64,000 bases of DNA from Nocardia vulneris (GTDB lineage Bacteria; Actinomycetota; Actinomycetes; Mycobacteriales; Mycobacteriaceae). The notes beneath the pieces are model-generated. The model was not told where the DNA came from, made no database searches, and saw only the letters and a program-made list of their open reading frames with translations. The stretch lies in contig NZ_BDCI01000023.1 of assembly GCF_001613425.1 (NCBI RefSeq), positions 310,001-374,000 on the forward strand, read 5' to 3'. Each line of letters begins with the position of its first letter. Position 1 is the first letter of the stretch. Made by a program: the position numbers and the translations under genes. Of this stretch, positions 47,401-54,774 are shown piece by piece.

Positions 47401-47707
47401 CCACCCTGTCGGCGCGAAGTGCGTAGCCGGGTGCGGCGGTGACCAGCACCGTCGCCAGGCTGCGCGGTGCCCGGTCCGGTTCGAGGAGCCGCCGCAGTTC
47501 GGCCACGAACGTCTGCAGCGCACCCACCGCGGCTTGCGGCGGGTGCTCCCACAGGTCATCGATCAGCTGATCCGTGGTGACCATGCGTCCGTGCGCGACG
47601 AGCAGCCGGGCGAGCACGGCCCGATGCCGCGGGCCCTTCAGCGGCAAGGGTTCACCCGCCCGCTCGGCGCCGATGGGGCCGAGCACGCGGAAGCTCAGCC
47701 GCGGCAC
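44453..47707 (-). CDS. AfsR/SARP-like transcriptional regulator with NTPase and TPR-like region
   Basis: 1084 aa, GTG start. The N-terminal SARP winged-helix has RVLGPIGAERAGEPLPLKGPRHRAVLARLL and LIDDLWEHPPQAAVGALQTFVAELRRLLEP. The BTAD region follows (ADDFGTAVGRAAELL ... EHGWQLLALALYRSGRQSDALAALRRVRGLL). The AAA part has Walker A SGEAGAGKSALAEAI and Walker B VLVVFDDLHN. The C-terminal ~480 residues are helical repeats like a TPR or MalT-type sensor. It is divergent from a hydrolase gene (112 bases). No biosynthetic cluster is seen, so it may act elsewhere. Confidence 0.88.
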   Translation of the reverse strand: MPRLSFRVLGPIGAERAGEPLPLKGPRHRAVLARLLVAHGRMVTTDQLIDDLWEHPPQAAVGALQTFVAELRRLLEPDRAPRSLATVLVTAAPGYALRADRVDADDFGTAVGRAAELLATGDSADALTTLDDALALWHGPAYAEFAEQGWARAEIDRLDGLRQLAAEHRAAALIDLARPAEAVPGLHALLAAHPLREHGWQLLALALYRSGRQSDALAALRRVRGLLRTELGADPGPGLQQLEADILAHAPQLRPVPAAVRMPSPGTGFLGRATELDALRQAAETVQRQGLFRLVLLSGEAGAGKSALAEAISSMLAEDGWRVALGENPADTGVPPGWAWTRIRAALADRRSDPDLAASADETDPAPMESETDRSRPAFAGADPAEARFLFHRAAAAELAVVARRAPVLVVFDDLHNAGAETLDLLAALTTSRTAGPVLVLATYRSTEIGTELTALLGKVAPTEPVRIYLGGLSEADTVALVREIAGPEVADSYSSRIHRRSNGNPFFVRELARLLRDEGTTSFDAVPAGVRAVIRHRMAALPPATQTVVQQAAVLGADIDREILFEVFGDAESALDALDQAITVGLLTELPDGALRFTHELVRDTVYHEISGARRARWHGEIGSLLEKTDTTAVSVLAHHFIRAQSRATAASAAAYASAAARAAEQGFALAEAVRLWRAALAAFDRSPTPDLSAQLAATTGLARVLAVTGALDEARTFRRLAITRAEQRGDPALTAEILSAFDIPAVWTTNDDPELAGHIVAAAERALTGLPAERRELRARLCTTLALELRGTTDDRGVRAAAAAERIARELDDPALLAFALNGRFMHTFQRAGLSPERGRIGDELVALGGAHRLISFEVLGHLIALQSSCATADLRAAADHAAAADRLANEYELPMVGVFTEWFAALRTALTGSPAQAEAAYRAAAESLGGSGMPGVERGLLPLALCCLRLRHGLPIDPDATEQYGPYEPWIRPIALLDSGLRDEAATALLATPDAPHDLLYELRICLTARAALALGKETTMLRCYDQLLPAATELAGAGSGMVTLEPVAHYLANLATALGRPATEHQRQARVVAGRIQQQT

Positions 47708-47819
47708 GCGACCGGTCCGGCTTGCTCGGCGACGGCCGCGCTCAGTCGCTGCTGATTCGGTGCTGAGCGCGGGCGAAAAGACTGTCCGGCGTCACCAGCG
47801 ACCATCGGAAGGACACCTC

Positions 47820-48698
47820 ATGACATCGGAGATTACCGGATTCGACTACCGCCGCCTCGCCGTCGGCGACGGGGTCGAACTCAATGTCGCGGTGGGTGGT
47901 GCAGGCCGCCCGATCGTGCTGCTGCACGGCTTCCCGCAGACCCACCTGATGTGGCGGCACGTCGCGGCCGACCTGGCGGCCGATCACACCGTCATCTGCC
48001 CTGACCTGCGCGGCTACGGCGACAGCGACAAGCCGGCCGAGACCGGCGGCAGCGTGTACGCGAAGCGCACCATGGCCGCGGACGTCGTCGCGGTGGCCCG
48101 GGCGCTCGGCCACGAACGCTTCGCGGTGGCGGGGCACGACCGCGGCGCGTTCGTCGCCCTCCGGGCCGGTCTGGACCACCCCGCGGCCGTCACCCACCTG
48201 GCCTCGCTCGACGTGCTGCCGCTGCTCGACACCTGGGATGTCATGCACGGGGTGACGGCCGCGGTCGGATTCCACCTCTTTCTGATGGCGCAGCCGCCGG
48301 GTCTGCCCGAGGCGATGATCGCCGCCACGGCCGACGACTTCTTCGGGTACTTCCTCGATGCGTGGACACGGGATCCGGCGGCCATCCCGCCGGAGATCCG
48401 CGAGGTCTACCTGCGTTCGTGCGCGGCCGCGGTGACCAGCATCGTCGCCGATTATCGGGCTTCGGCCGGCATCGACCTCGAACACGATCGCGCCGATCGT
48501 GCCGCGGGCAACCTCCTTCGCATGCCGGTGGCTGTCCTGCAACAGGATTGGGGGGCCGCACTCGGCTTCGACGCCGAAGCGCTGTGGCGCGCTTGGGCTC
48601 CCGACCTGCAGCACACCACCGTGAGCTGTGGTCACTTCATGGCCGAAGAGTCGCCGGCCACCGTCACCGCGGCCCTGCGCGCGTTGCTGACCCGCTGA
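47820..48698 (+). CDS. Alpha/beta hydrolase with Asp nucleophile (haloacetate dehalogenase/epoxide hydrolase-like)
   Basis: 292 aa from ATG 47820 (GGAAGGACACC upstream). Motifs IVLLHGFPQTHLMWRHVAADL (oxyanion), CPDLRGYGDSDKP, nucleophile GHDRGAF (Asp), and final CGHFMAEESP (His). Fluoroacetate dehalogenases of this layout carry an Arg two places after DRG-G and a His-Trp halide pair; here the places hold F and a lone His in VGFHLFLMAQPPGLPE. This argues for an epoxide or ester substrate. Divergent from the SARP regulator and convergent with the permease gene. Confidence 0.9.
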   Translation: MTSEITGFDYRRLAVGDGVELNVAVGGAGRPIVLLHGFPQTHLMWRHVAADLAADHTVICPDLRGYGDSDKPAETGGSVYAKRTMAADVVAVARALGHERFAVAGHDRGAFVALRAGLDHPAAVTHLASLDVLPLLDTWDVMHGVTAAVGFHLFLMAQPPGLPEAMIAATADDFFGYFLDAWTRDPAAIPPEIREVYLRSCAAAVTSIVADYRASAGIDLEHDRADRAAGNLLRMPVAVLQQDWGAALGFDAEALWRAWAPDLQHTTVSCGHFMAEESPATVTAALRALLTR

Positions 48699-48704
48699 GC
48701 CCGC

Positions 48705-48737
48705 GGCGAGGTCCGCGCGCTGGGCGCGGACCTCGCC
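48705..48737. terminator. 14-bp perfect hairpin, bidirectional terminator between convergent genes
   Basis: Arms 48705-48718 and 48724-48737 (GGCGAGGTCCGCGC and complement) with 5-nt loop GCTGG. It sits between the hydrolase stop (48698) and the permease stop (48742); no T-run. Confidence 0.7.
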
Positions 48738-48741
48738 GGGC

Positions 48742-50103
48742 CTAGAGGAAATCGAACAGCGGCGGGAAAACCAGCACCACGACCCAGGCCCAGATGAGGT
48801 ACACCGCAAGGTATCTCGTCTGCCAGCGCTCCAGCCGCGCGAACGTCTGCTTGCGCCGCAGGAACCCGAACAACAGCCAGGCCGACCAGGCGAGGTTGGT
48901 CAGCAGGATGACGTTCTCGCCGAGCGCCGCGATCTTGTTGGGGGTGGAACCGTATTCGGTGATGCGGCCGGTGATGGCGGCGAGCACCAGCACATCGATG
49001 ATCAAGGCACTGACCACCAACGCCAGTTGCAGCTTGTCGAACAGTCCCGGCGCGGCTTCGGGATCCCGGGCGGAGATGGCGTAGAGCAGCAACCCGAGCA
49101 CGACGACCAACAGCAGGTCGAACAGGATCAGCACGTCGCGATCCACATCGATCCCGGTGCTGCTCAACCCGATTCCGATCAGCAGCGCCAGCAGCGCGAC
49201 CGTGAACAGCGGCGTGAACACCCGGGTGAGCACCGGTGCCATGTTCTCGACCACGCTCTGTTTCGCCTCCACCAGCCAGGCCGCGACGACGACCGCGGCG
49301 ACGGCGCCGCACGGCATCAGCCACATCGAGACGAAGTCCTCGGCATCGACACCGATGGCGTTGAAGGTGCCGACGGTGAAAGCGGTCAGCACGCCACCGC
49401 CCAACGCGATGAGCACGAAGTAGACGAACCATTCGCCGGTGAACCGGATGAAATCCATTCGCCTGCGGTCGGATCGCCACTCGCCGCCCATATACGCGAC
49501 ACCGGTCACCAGCCACAGCGCCAGCGGCAGGTGAATGGCGGTGAGTACCAACGATTGTGACGAACTGTCCAGCGGGTAGGCGTTCGCGCCGACCGCGCCG
49601 ATGACGAACACCAGCGCCAGTACCGCGATGAGGCGCGGATCGAGCCGGCGCCGGATCGCGAAATACGCTGCGAGCGGCGCGAGTCCGAACAGTGCGATAT
49701 TCCTGGCGTAGAGTTCCGGGTGCTCGTCGAAACCCGCGCCGAACAGCGACGGCACCTTGATGGCGACGGCGGCGGCCGCCGCGCAACCCACCATGGTGAG
49801 CAGCGTCGTCTGGTCACCCGTCGTGGCCGGGGAGTCCGAATCTGGCGTCAGCACAAGTTGTTTCCACAATCGCCCCGAGTGCTCGCGGGCGAATTCTCGG
49901 GACAGCTCGTCCTGGCTGCCCATCCGTTTCACCGCGACGAGGAACCCCTCGTCCGGCTTCAGGCCGAGACCGGTCAGCTCGGTGATGGTGCTGCGCAGAT
50001 GATCTTCCAGCTCGTCGGTGTCGGTCGTGGCCACCGCCCGCCTGCGCCGCATGTAGCCGCGCCACTGCGCGATCTGCGCTTCGAGTTCGCTGTCCTCGCT
50101 CAT
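48742..50103 (-). CDS. Multispanning membrane protein with permease-prefix-like N-domain
   Basis: 453 aa. The N-terminal ~85 residues are soluble, with ELEAQIAQWRGYMRRRRAVATTDTDELEDHLR and LVAVKRMGSQDELSREFARE, a pattern of the permease-prefix (DUF1707-like) family. About ten hydrophobic segments follow (~100-450). DUF4153-like. It is preceded by a PadR regulator with a 2-base gap, so they form one operon; PadR-membrane protein pairs often respond to membrane or antibiotic stress. The substrate cannot be stated. Confidence 0.78.
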   Translation of the reverse strand: MSEDSELEAQIAQWRGYMRRRRAVATTDTDELEDHLRSTITELTGLGLKPDEGFLVAVKRMGSQDELSREFAREHSGRLWKQLVLTPDSDSPATTGDQTTLLTMVGCAAAAAVAIKVPSLFGAGFDEHPELYARNIALFGLAPLAAYFAIRRRLDPRLIAVLALVFVIGAVGANAYPLDSSSQSLVLTAIHLPLALWLVTGVAYMGGEWRSDRRRMDFIRFTGEWFVYFVLIALGGGVLTAFTVGTFNAIGVDAEDFVSMWLMPCGAVAAVVVAAWLVEAKQSVVENMAPVLTRVFTPLFTVALLALLIGIGLSSTGIDVDRDVLILFDLLLVVVLGLLLYAISARDPEAAPGLFDKLQLALVVSALIIDVLVLAAITGRITEYGSTPNKIAALGENVILLTNLAWSAWLLFGFLRRKQTFARLERWQTRYLAVYLIWAWVVVLVFPPLFDFL

Positions 50104-50105
50104 GG

Positions 50106-50468
50106 TTACGCCTCAGCCGGACGTGCGGTCATCGGTCCCTGCGTCAATTGCCAGATCCCGTCGAGGGCCTCGACCACCGCGGCCCACTGCCGCCGATGCT
50201 GGACCAGTTCCCGGCGTCCCTGCTCGGTGATGCGGTAGTACTTCCGCCGGCGGCCGCCCTCGGGTGTGTCCCAGAACGATTCGATGTGCTCGATCCGTTC
50301 CAGCCGGTGCAGCAGCGGGTACAGCAACCCGTCGCTCCACTCCAGTTCCCCGCCGGACAGCTCGCTGATCTGCTTCAGGATCGCGTACCCGTAGCTCTCC
50401 TGCCGCGCCAAGATGCCCAGTACCAGCGGCGTCGCCGAGGCCGCCACCAAATCCTTGGGTATGTGCAC
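50106..50468 (-). CDS. PadR-family transcriptional regulator
   Basis: 120 aa from GTG 50468; the reading frame opens at GTG 50477, but the AGGAGG box lies eight bases before 50468, so I prefer it. PadR winged-helix: LGILARQESYGYAILKQISELSGGELEWSDGLLYPLLHRLER and GGRRRKYYRITEQGRREL. It is followed after 2 bases by the membrane gene. Candidate self-operator at 50485-50501. Confidence 0.92.
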   Translation of the reverse strand: MHIPKDLVAASATPLVLGILARQESYGYAILKQISELSGGELEWSDGLLYPLLHRLERIEHIESFWDTPEGGRRRKYYRITEQGRRELVQHRRQWAAVVEALDGIWQLTQGPMTARPAEA

Positions 50469-50484
50469 GCCACCCACCTCCTAA

Positions 50485-50501
50485 CCCTAGATCTGCTAGG
50501 G
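50485..50501. promoter_or_regulatory. Candidate PadR operator (CCCTAG-N5-CTAGGG)
   Basis: Perfect 6-5-6 inverted repeat just upstream of the PadR GTG; a further CTAGG copy lies 10 bases away (50511). The rare CTAG core is repeated three times within 32 bases. Confidence 0.6.
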
Positions 50502-50562
50502 ATAGTAGCTCTAGGTATGAGGCCGCGCCAGGACTTGTCCCGGCGCGGCGTCGACGGTGGGG

Positions 50563-51054
50563 TCAGGAGTGGTAGCGGAGGATGGGTTGGCCGGTGCCGG
50601 TGGTGATCAGTTGCGGCAGGCTGGTGGTGATGTAGAAGGTCCAGCCGCGGGAGCAGGACTCGAAGCATTCGGATTCGCCGGTCAGGCCCTCGTGGGTGAA
50701 GTTCAGCGTGGTGCCGCCCGGGGTGGGGACCAGGTCGAAGACGACGTGGGTGTCGGTCCACTCGTGCTGGTCGTCGACGAAGGTGAGGCACGAATCCACG
50801 ACGTGCCAGACCATCCGCCGGCCGGGCACCACCTCGGTGATCCGGAATCGGCTGAAGCGGATGCCCTTCTTCTCCTTGACGGTTTCTCCCGCGTACGCGA
50901 AGTCGTCGTTGAAGATGAACTCGTCGTGCAGTGCGGCGGTGTCGCCGATGATGTTCGCGTTCCACCAGCCGCGCACGTCGGTGATGGCGGCGAAGACCTC
51001 GTCCGACGTCCGGTCGACGGACATGGTGGCGGTCATGTGCTCGGTGTTCGACAT
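50563..51054 (-). CDS. SRPBCC/AHSA1-domain protein
   Basis: 163 aa from ATG 51054. The START/SRPBCC fold of the AHSA1 group is seen as TATMSVDRTSDEVFAAITDVRGWW, then FRITEVVPGRRMVWHVVD, DTHVVFDLVPTPGGTTLNFTHEGL and GWTFYITTSLPQLI. Such proteins bind hydrophobic ligands. It follows the ECF42 sigma gene on the same strand (102-base gap). AHSA1 genes often travel with ECF41/ECF42 sigma factors and YciI genes, so it is probably part of their module. Confidence 0.85.
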   Translation of the reverse strand: MSNTEHMTATMSVDRTSDEVFAAITDVRGWWNANIIGDTAALHDEFIFNDDFAYAGETVKEKKGIRFSRFRITEVVPGRRMVWHVVDSCLTFVDDQHEWTDTHVVFDLVPTPGGTTLNFTHEGLTGESECFESCSRGWTFYITTSLPQLITTGTGQPILRYHS

Positions 51055-51156
51055 TGTCTTACCTCTCTCATCGGGTGGTTTCGTCCCACCGACGAAGGAG
51101 GTCGCGCCGGATCGACATCGGCGCGAAAAAAAGTTCCGAATTCTTTTGCGGCAGTC

Positions 51157-52374
51157 TCAGAGCGTCCGCAGTCGGTCGGCCAGGTAACGGCGTTCCGCGC
51201 TGGTCGGTGCCAGTTTCAGGGCCGCTTCGTAGGCGGTGGCGGCCTCGGCCGCGCGGCCGTCCCGGCGCAGCAGATCGGCTCTGGCCGCGGGCAGCAGGTA
51301 GTAGCCGTCCAGTCGGCCGGAGGCGTCGATCTCGTCGATGAGGGCGAGCCCGGCCGGGATGCCGTCCGCCATCGCCACCGCCACCGCGCGATTGAGTTCG
51401 ACCACCGGTGACGGCGCCAGCTGGGCCAGTTCGCCATAGAGCGCCGCGATCTGCGGCCAATCGGTGGCCGCCGCGTCGGGTGCGGTCGCGTGACAGGCCG
51501 CGATCGCCGCCTGCACCTGATACGGCCCCGGTCGCCGCGCGGCCAGGGCTTCGTCCAGTGTCCGCACCCCCTCGGCGATCAGCGCGTGATCCCACCCGGA
51601 CCGGTCCTGGTGTTCGAGCGTGACCAGCATGCCGTCGTCGGTGCGCTGCGCGCGCCGCGCCTCGAGCAGCAGCATCAGGGCGAGCAGGCCGCGCGCCTCC
51701 GGTTCGGTGGGCAGCAACCGGACCAGGACCCGGGTGAGATAGATGCCCTCCGCGGTCAGTCCGCGGTGCCCGTCCGCGTCGTCGTAGCCCTCGTTGAAGA
51801 TCAGATAGAGCACCGCGAGGACGGCGGCGAGCCGCTGCGGGAGCACCTCCGCGGGCGGAACCCGGTACGGGATACCGGCTTCGACGATCTTGCGTTTGGC
51901 CCGCACCAGGCGCTGCGCCATCGTGGTCTCGGCGGTGAGAAAGGCCTTCGCGATCTCCGCGGTGGTCAGGCCGGTCAGCGTGCGCAGGGTGAGGGCGACC
52001 CTGGCCGGAAACGGCAGCGCCGGATGGCAACAGGTGAAGATCAAGCGCAACCGCTCGTCGGGCACCGCTTCCGGGTGCGGTTCGAGCGGATCCCTGGCCA
52101 GCACCGCGAGCTCGCGCACCTTGGTGGCCGTCGCGGTGGTGCGCCGGAGCCGGTCCGTCGCGCGATTGCGCGCCGTCGTGGTGAGCCAGGCCCCCGGGCG
52201 GTTCGGGATCCCGTCCCGCGCCCAGCTGGTCAACGCCGCGGCGAACGCGTCCTGCGCGCAGTCCTCCGCGAGATCCCAGTCCCCGGTCCCGCCGATGAGC
52301 GTGGCCACCACCTGGCCCCACTCGTCGCGGTATGCCGCGGCGACCGCGGCCCGAACCTCTTGGGGCGCAGTCAT
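51157..52374 (-). CDS. ECF42-type RNA polymerase sigma factor with C-terminal DUF6596/TPR-like region
   Basis: 405 aa from ATG 52374, overlapping the YciI stop as ATGA. Sigma-70 region 2 (VAAAYRDEWGQVVATLIGGTGDWDLAEDCAQDAFAAAL) and region 4 (FPARVALTLRTLTGLTTAEIAKAFLTAETTMAQRLVRAKRKI). The C-terminal ~200 residues form the DUF6596 extension with repeated VLYLIFNEGY and LAALYGELAQL-like helices, which in this group controls activity in place of an anti-sigma factor. The two halves are intact. Partnering DGPF/YciI gene upstream. Confidence 0.93.
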   Translation of the reverse strand: MTAPQEVRAAVAAAYRDEWGQVVATLIGGTGDWDLAEDCAQDAFAAALTSWARDGIPNRPGAWLTTTARNRATDRLRRTTATATKVRELAVLARDPLEPHPEAVPDERLRLIFTCCHPALPFPARVALTLRTLTGLTTAEIAKAFLTAETTMAQRLVRAKRKIVEAGIPYRVPPAEVLPQRLAAVLAVLYLIFNEGYDDADGHRGLTAEGIYLTRVLVRLLPTEPEARGLLALMLLLEARRAQRTDDGMLVTLEHQDRSGWDHALIAEGVRTLDEALAARRPGPYQVQAAIAACHATAPDAAATDWPQIAALYGELAQLAPSPVVELNRAVAVAMADGIPAGLALIDEIDASGRLDGYYLLPAARADLLRRDGRAAEAATAYEAALKLAPTSAERRYLADRLRTL

Positions 52375-52706
52375 TCCCACACGGGACGGACCTCGATGCA
52401 GCCCCGGCTCGCATACGGGTGCAGCGCCGCGAGTTCGATGGCTTCGTCCAGATCCGCGCATTCGATGATGTCGATGCCGCCGATGAAATCCTTCGTCTCG
52501 GCGAACGGGCCGTCGGATACCAGCGTTTCGCCTTCGCGCACCCGCACGGTCGTCGCAGTCGCCACCGGTCGCAGCCGCGCGCCGCCCAGGCTGCGACCGC
52601 GCCGCGCGACCTCCGCGGAGAACGCCTGATGCGCCGGATCCGCCGCGATCTCCGCCATGCTCGGCGCGGAGCTCTCGTCGTCGCAGATCAGCAACACATA
52701 TTTCAT
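52371..52706 (-). CDS. YciI/DGPF-domain protein, partner of ECF42 sigma factor
   Basis: 111 aa. The family signature SDGPFAETKDFIGG is intact; the rest (KYVLLICDDE, DIIECADLDEAIELAALHP, CIEVRPVW) is the standard YciI alpha/beta barrel. Known ECF42 loci encode this protein next to the sigma gene, and one DGPF protein is reported as needed for target expression. Stop and sigma start overlap by four bases. Confidence 0.93.
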   Translation of the reverse strand: MKYVLLICDDESSAPSMAEIAADPAHQAFSAEVARRGRSLGGARLRPVATATTVRVREGETLVSDGPFAETKDFIGGIDIIECADLDEAIELAALHPYASRGCIEVRPVWE

Positions 52707-52755
52707 GCCCTCAATATGCCCGACCAGCCCCGGTTCCAGCGCCGGAAGACGCGGA

Positions 52756-53343
52756 TCAGTCCTCGATGGTGATCGACAGGTGCGGCTTGGCGGTGTCGCC
52801 CGGCGCGGCGACCCGATCCCAGACCGCGTCGATCAGCGGGGCCAGCAGGAGCTCGCCGAGTTGGCGCACGAGGATCGCGATCACCTGAGTGGATTCGCGC
52901 CGCCGGGTGGAGGCGAGTCCGGCCTCGCGCAGCGAAACCACTTCGGAGCGAACGAGTTCCACCAGCCGCTCCAGGAACTGCGACTGCGCGGGCTCCGGTT
53001 CGAGGAGGGCGCGGCGCAGGTAGTTCACCACGGCCGGGTTCTCCCGCAGCATCTCCCGCACCGCCTCGTCGCGCGCGGACGCCACCTCGGCGGGCGTGCC
53101 GCTGCCCGGAATCGAGTGCACGGCCTGATAGAAGTACTCACCGACCAGCTGGTCCACCGCGTCGCGCAGCCCCGCCTTGGTCTTGAAATGGTGCTGGACC
53201 AGGCCGAGGGTGACACCGGCCTCGGCGGCGATGGCACGCAGCGAGACCCGGGATTCGCCGTACTGAGCGAACAGATCCATGGCCGCGTTGCGGATGCGCG
53301 CCTTGGCGGTCAGGTCATCGTTGGTTGCCCGTGGGTTCAGCAT
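52756..53343 (-). CDS. TetR-family regulator of the fadEAB operon (probable)
   Basis: 195 aa from ATG 53343 (MLNPRATND). TetR HTH: AKARIRNAAMDLFAQYGESRVSLRAIAAEAGVTLGLVQHHFKTKAGLR. The C-terminal ~130 residues form the ligand domain. It is divergent from the fadE gene (208 bases), with a palindrome at 53475-53492 in between; the natural inference is acyl-CoA-responsive repression of the beta-oxidation genes. Ligand not known. Confidence 0.9.
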   Translation of the reverse strand: MLNPRATNDDLTAKARIRNAAMDLFAQYGESRVSLRAIAAEAGVTLGLVQHHFKTKAGLRDAVDQLVGEYFYQAVHSIPGSGTPAEVASARDEAVREMLRENPAVVNYLRRALLEPEPAQSQFLERLVELVRSEVVSLREAGLASTRRRESTQVIAILVRQLGELLLAPLIDAVWDRVAAPGDTAKPHLSITIED

Positions 53344-53474
53344 CAGCTCTCGGTTCGTCGACTGTCCGCAGATCTTACGTCGGGTAATGGCCCCGGCCGC
53401 CCGCTCCGCCACGCGGCGGTGAGTGTCGTGTGAAGTCGGTCACTGACATAGATATGTGTACAACCGACATGGTT

Positions 53475-53492
53475 ACGATACATTTGTATCGT
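53475..53492. promoter_or_regulatory. Candidate TetR operator ACGATACA-TT-TGTATCGT
   Basis: A perfect 8-2-8 palindrome in the fadE/tetR divergent region, 60 bases before fadE. It is the clearest dyad in that gap. A related stretch, GATATGTGTAC, lies 24 bases to the left. Confidence 0.7.
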
Positions 53493-53551
53493 GCCGGAAA
53501 CGGCTGTCGCGATGACGCAATTCCCTCGATCGGAAAGTAGAGAGAACAACG

Positions 53552-54712
53552 ATGTCCGCACTCTTCCCCGACTACCGCCCCACCTGGGAAACCGATCAGC
53601 ATCGTGAACTGCGCAAGCACGCCGCCGAGTTCTTCCGCAAAGAGATCGTGCCGAACCGTGAGCGCTGGACCGAGCAGCACATGGTCGACCGCGAGTTCTG
53701 GAACCAGGCCGGTGCGGCCGGCCTGCTCGGCCTGGACCTGCCGGAGGAATTCGGCGGCGCAGGCGGCGACTTCGGCCTGCAGGCCGTGGTGCAGGAAGAG
53801 TTGGTCTACGCGCACGACAACGGCTTCGGCTTCTCGGTGCACTCGCCGATCGTGTCGCACTACATCTACACCTACGGCAACGAAGAACAGCGCCGGCGGT
53901 GGCTGCCCGGCATCATCAGTGGCGAGTTGGTGCTGGCCATCGCCATGACCGAGCCCGGCACCGGATCGGACCTGCAATCGGTGCGCACCACCGCGATTCG
54001 CGAGGGCGATCACTACGTCATCAACGGCTCGAAGACCTTCATCTCCAACGGCACCCACTGCGACCTGCTGGTGATCATCGCCAAGACCGATCCGTCGCAG
54101 GGCGCGGCCGGAGTCTCGCTCATCGTCGCCGAAACCAAGGACCTGCCCGGCTTCGAACGGGGGCGGGTGCTGGCGAAAATGGGGCAGCACGCCCAGGACA
54201 CGCGCGAGCTGTTCTTCTCCGATATGCGCGTGCCCGTCGCCAATCTCCTTGGCGCGCAAGAGGGCCTGGGCTTCTACCAGCTGATGGAGCAGCTCGCCCG
54301 GGAGCGGCTGATCATCGCCAGCCTGTGCTCCGCGCTGGCCGAAGCCGCGGTGCTCGAGGCGTTGCGCTACTCGAAGGAGCGCGAGGCCTTCGGGCGGCCC
54401 ATCGGCAAGTTCCAGCACAACGCGTTCACCCTCGCCGAGTGCAAGACCGAGGCGCTGGCCATCAAAACCCTTGTCGACCATGCGATTCAGCAGTACATCG
54501 ATGGGAAGAACGATCCGGCCACCGCATCGATGGCCAAGCTGTTCGCGGCCGAGACCTGCGACAAGGTGGTGGACCGCTGCCTGCAGCTGTTCGGCGGCTA
54601 CGGCTACATGATGGAGTACCCGATCGCCGCCATGTACACGGGTTCTCGGGTGAACCGCATCTACGGCGGCACCAGCGAAATCATGAAGGAAATCATCTCG
54701 CGGTCGCTGTGA
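53552..54712 (+). CDS. Acyl-CoA dehydrogenase
   Basis: 386 aa. FAD enzyme for the first step of beta-oxidation. Motifs: LAIAMTEPGTGSDLQSVRTTA (FAD/acyl binding), GSKTFISNGTHCDLLVIIAKTD, ERLIIASLCSALAEAAVLEAL, and QLFGGYGYMMEYPIAAMYTGSRVNRIYGGTSEIMKEII. The catalytic Glu is the one in YGGTSEI. It leads a fadE-fadA-fadB set: fadA starts 62 bases later, fadB 4 bases after fadA. Confidence 0.95.
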   Translation: MSALFPDYRPTWETDQHRELRKHAAEFFRKEIVPNRERWTEQHMVDREFWNQAGAAGLLGLDLPEEFGGAGGDFGLQAVVQEELVYAHDNGFGFSVHSPIVSHYIYTYGNEEQRRRWLPGIISGELVLAIAMTEPGTGSDLQSVRTTAIREGDHYVINGSKTFISNGTHCDLLVIIAKTDPSQGAAGVSLIVAETKDLPGFERGRVLAKMGQHAQDTRELFFSDMRVPVANLLGAQEGLGFYQLMEQLARERLIIASLCSALAEAAVLEALRYSKEREAFGRPIGKFQHNAFTLAECKTEALAIKTLVDHAIQQYIDGKNDPATASMAKLFAAETCDKVVDRCLQLFGGYGYMMEYPIAAMYTGSRVNRIYGGTSEIMKEIISRSL

Positions 54713-54717
54713 CGCGC

Positions 54718-54756
54718 CCCGGCTCCGCATCAGACACCGCCCGGCTCCGCATCAGA
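54718..54756. repeat. Short direct repeat before fadA
   Basis: CCCGGCTCCGCATCAGA occurs at 54718-54734 and 54740-54756 (period 22). It lies between the fadE stop and the fadA start. Confidence 0.9.
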
Positions 54757-54774
54757 AATCGAAGGGATCTCGGC

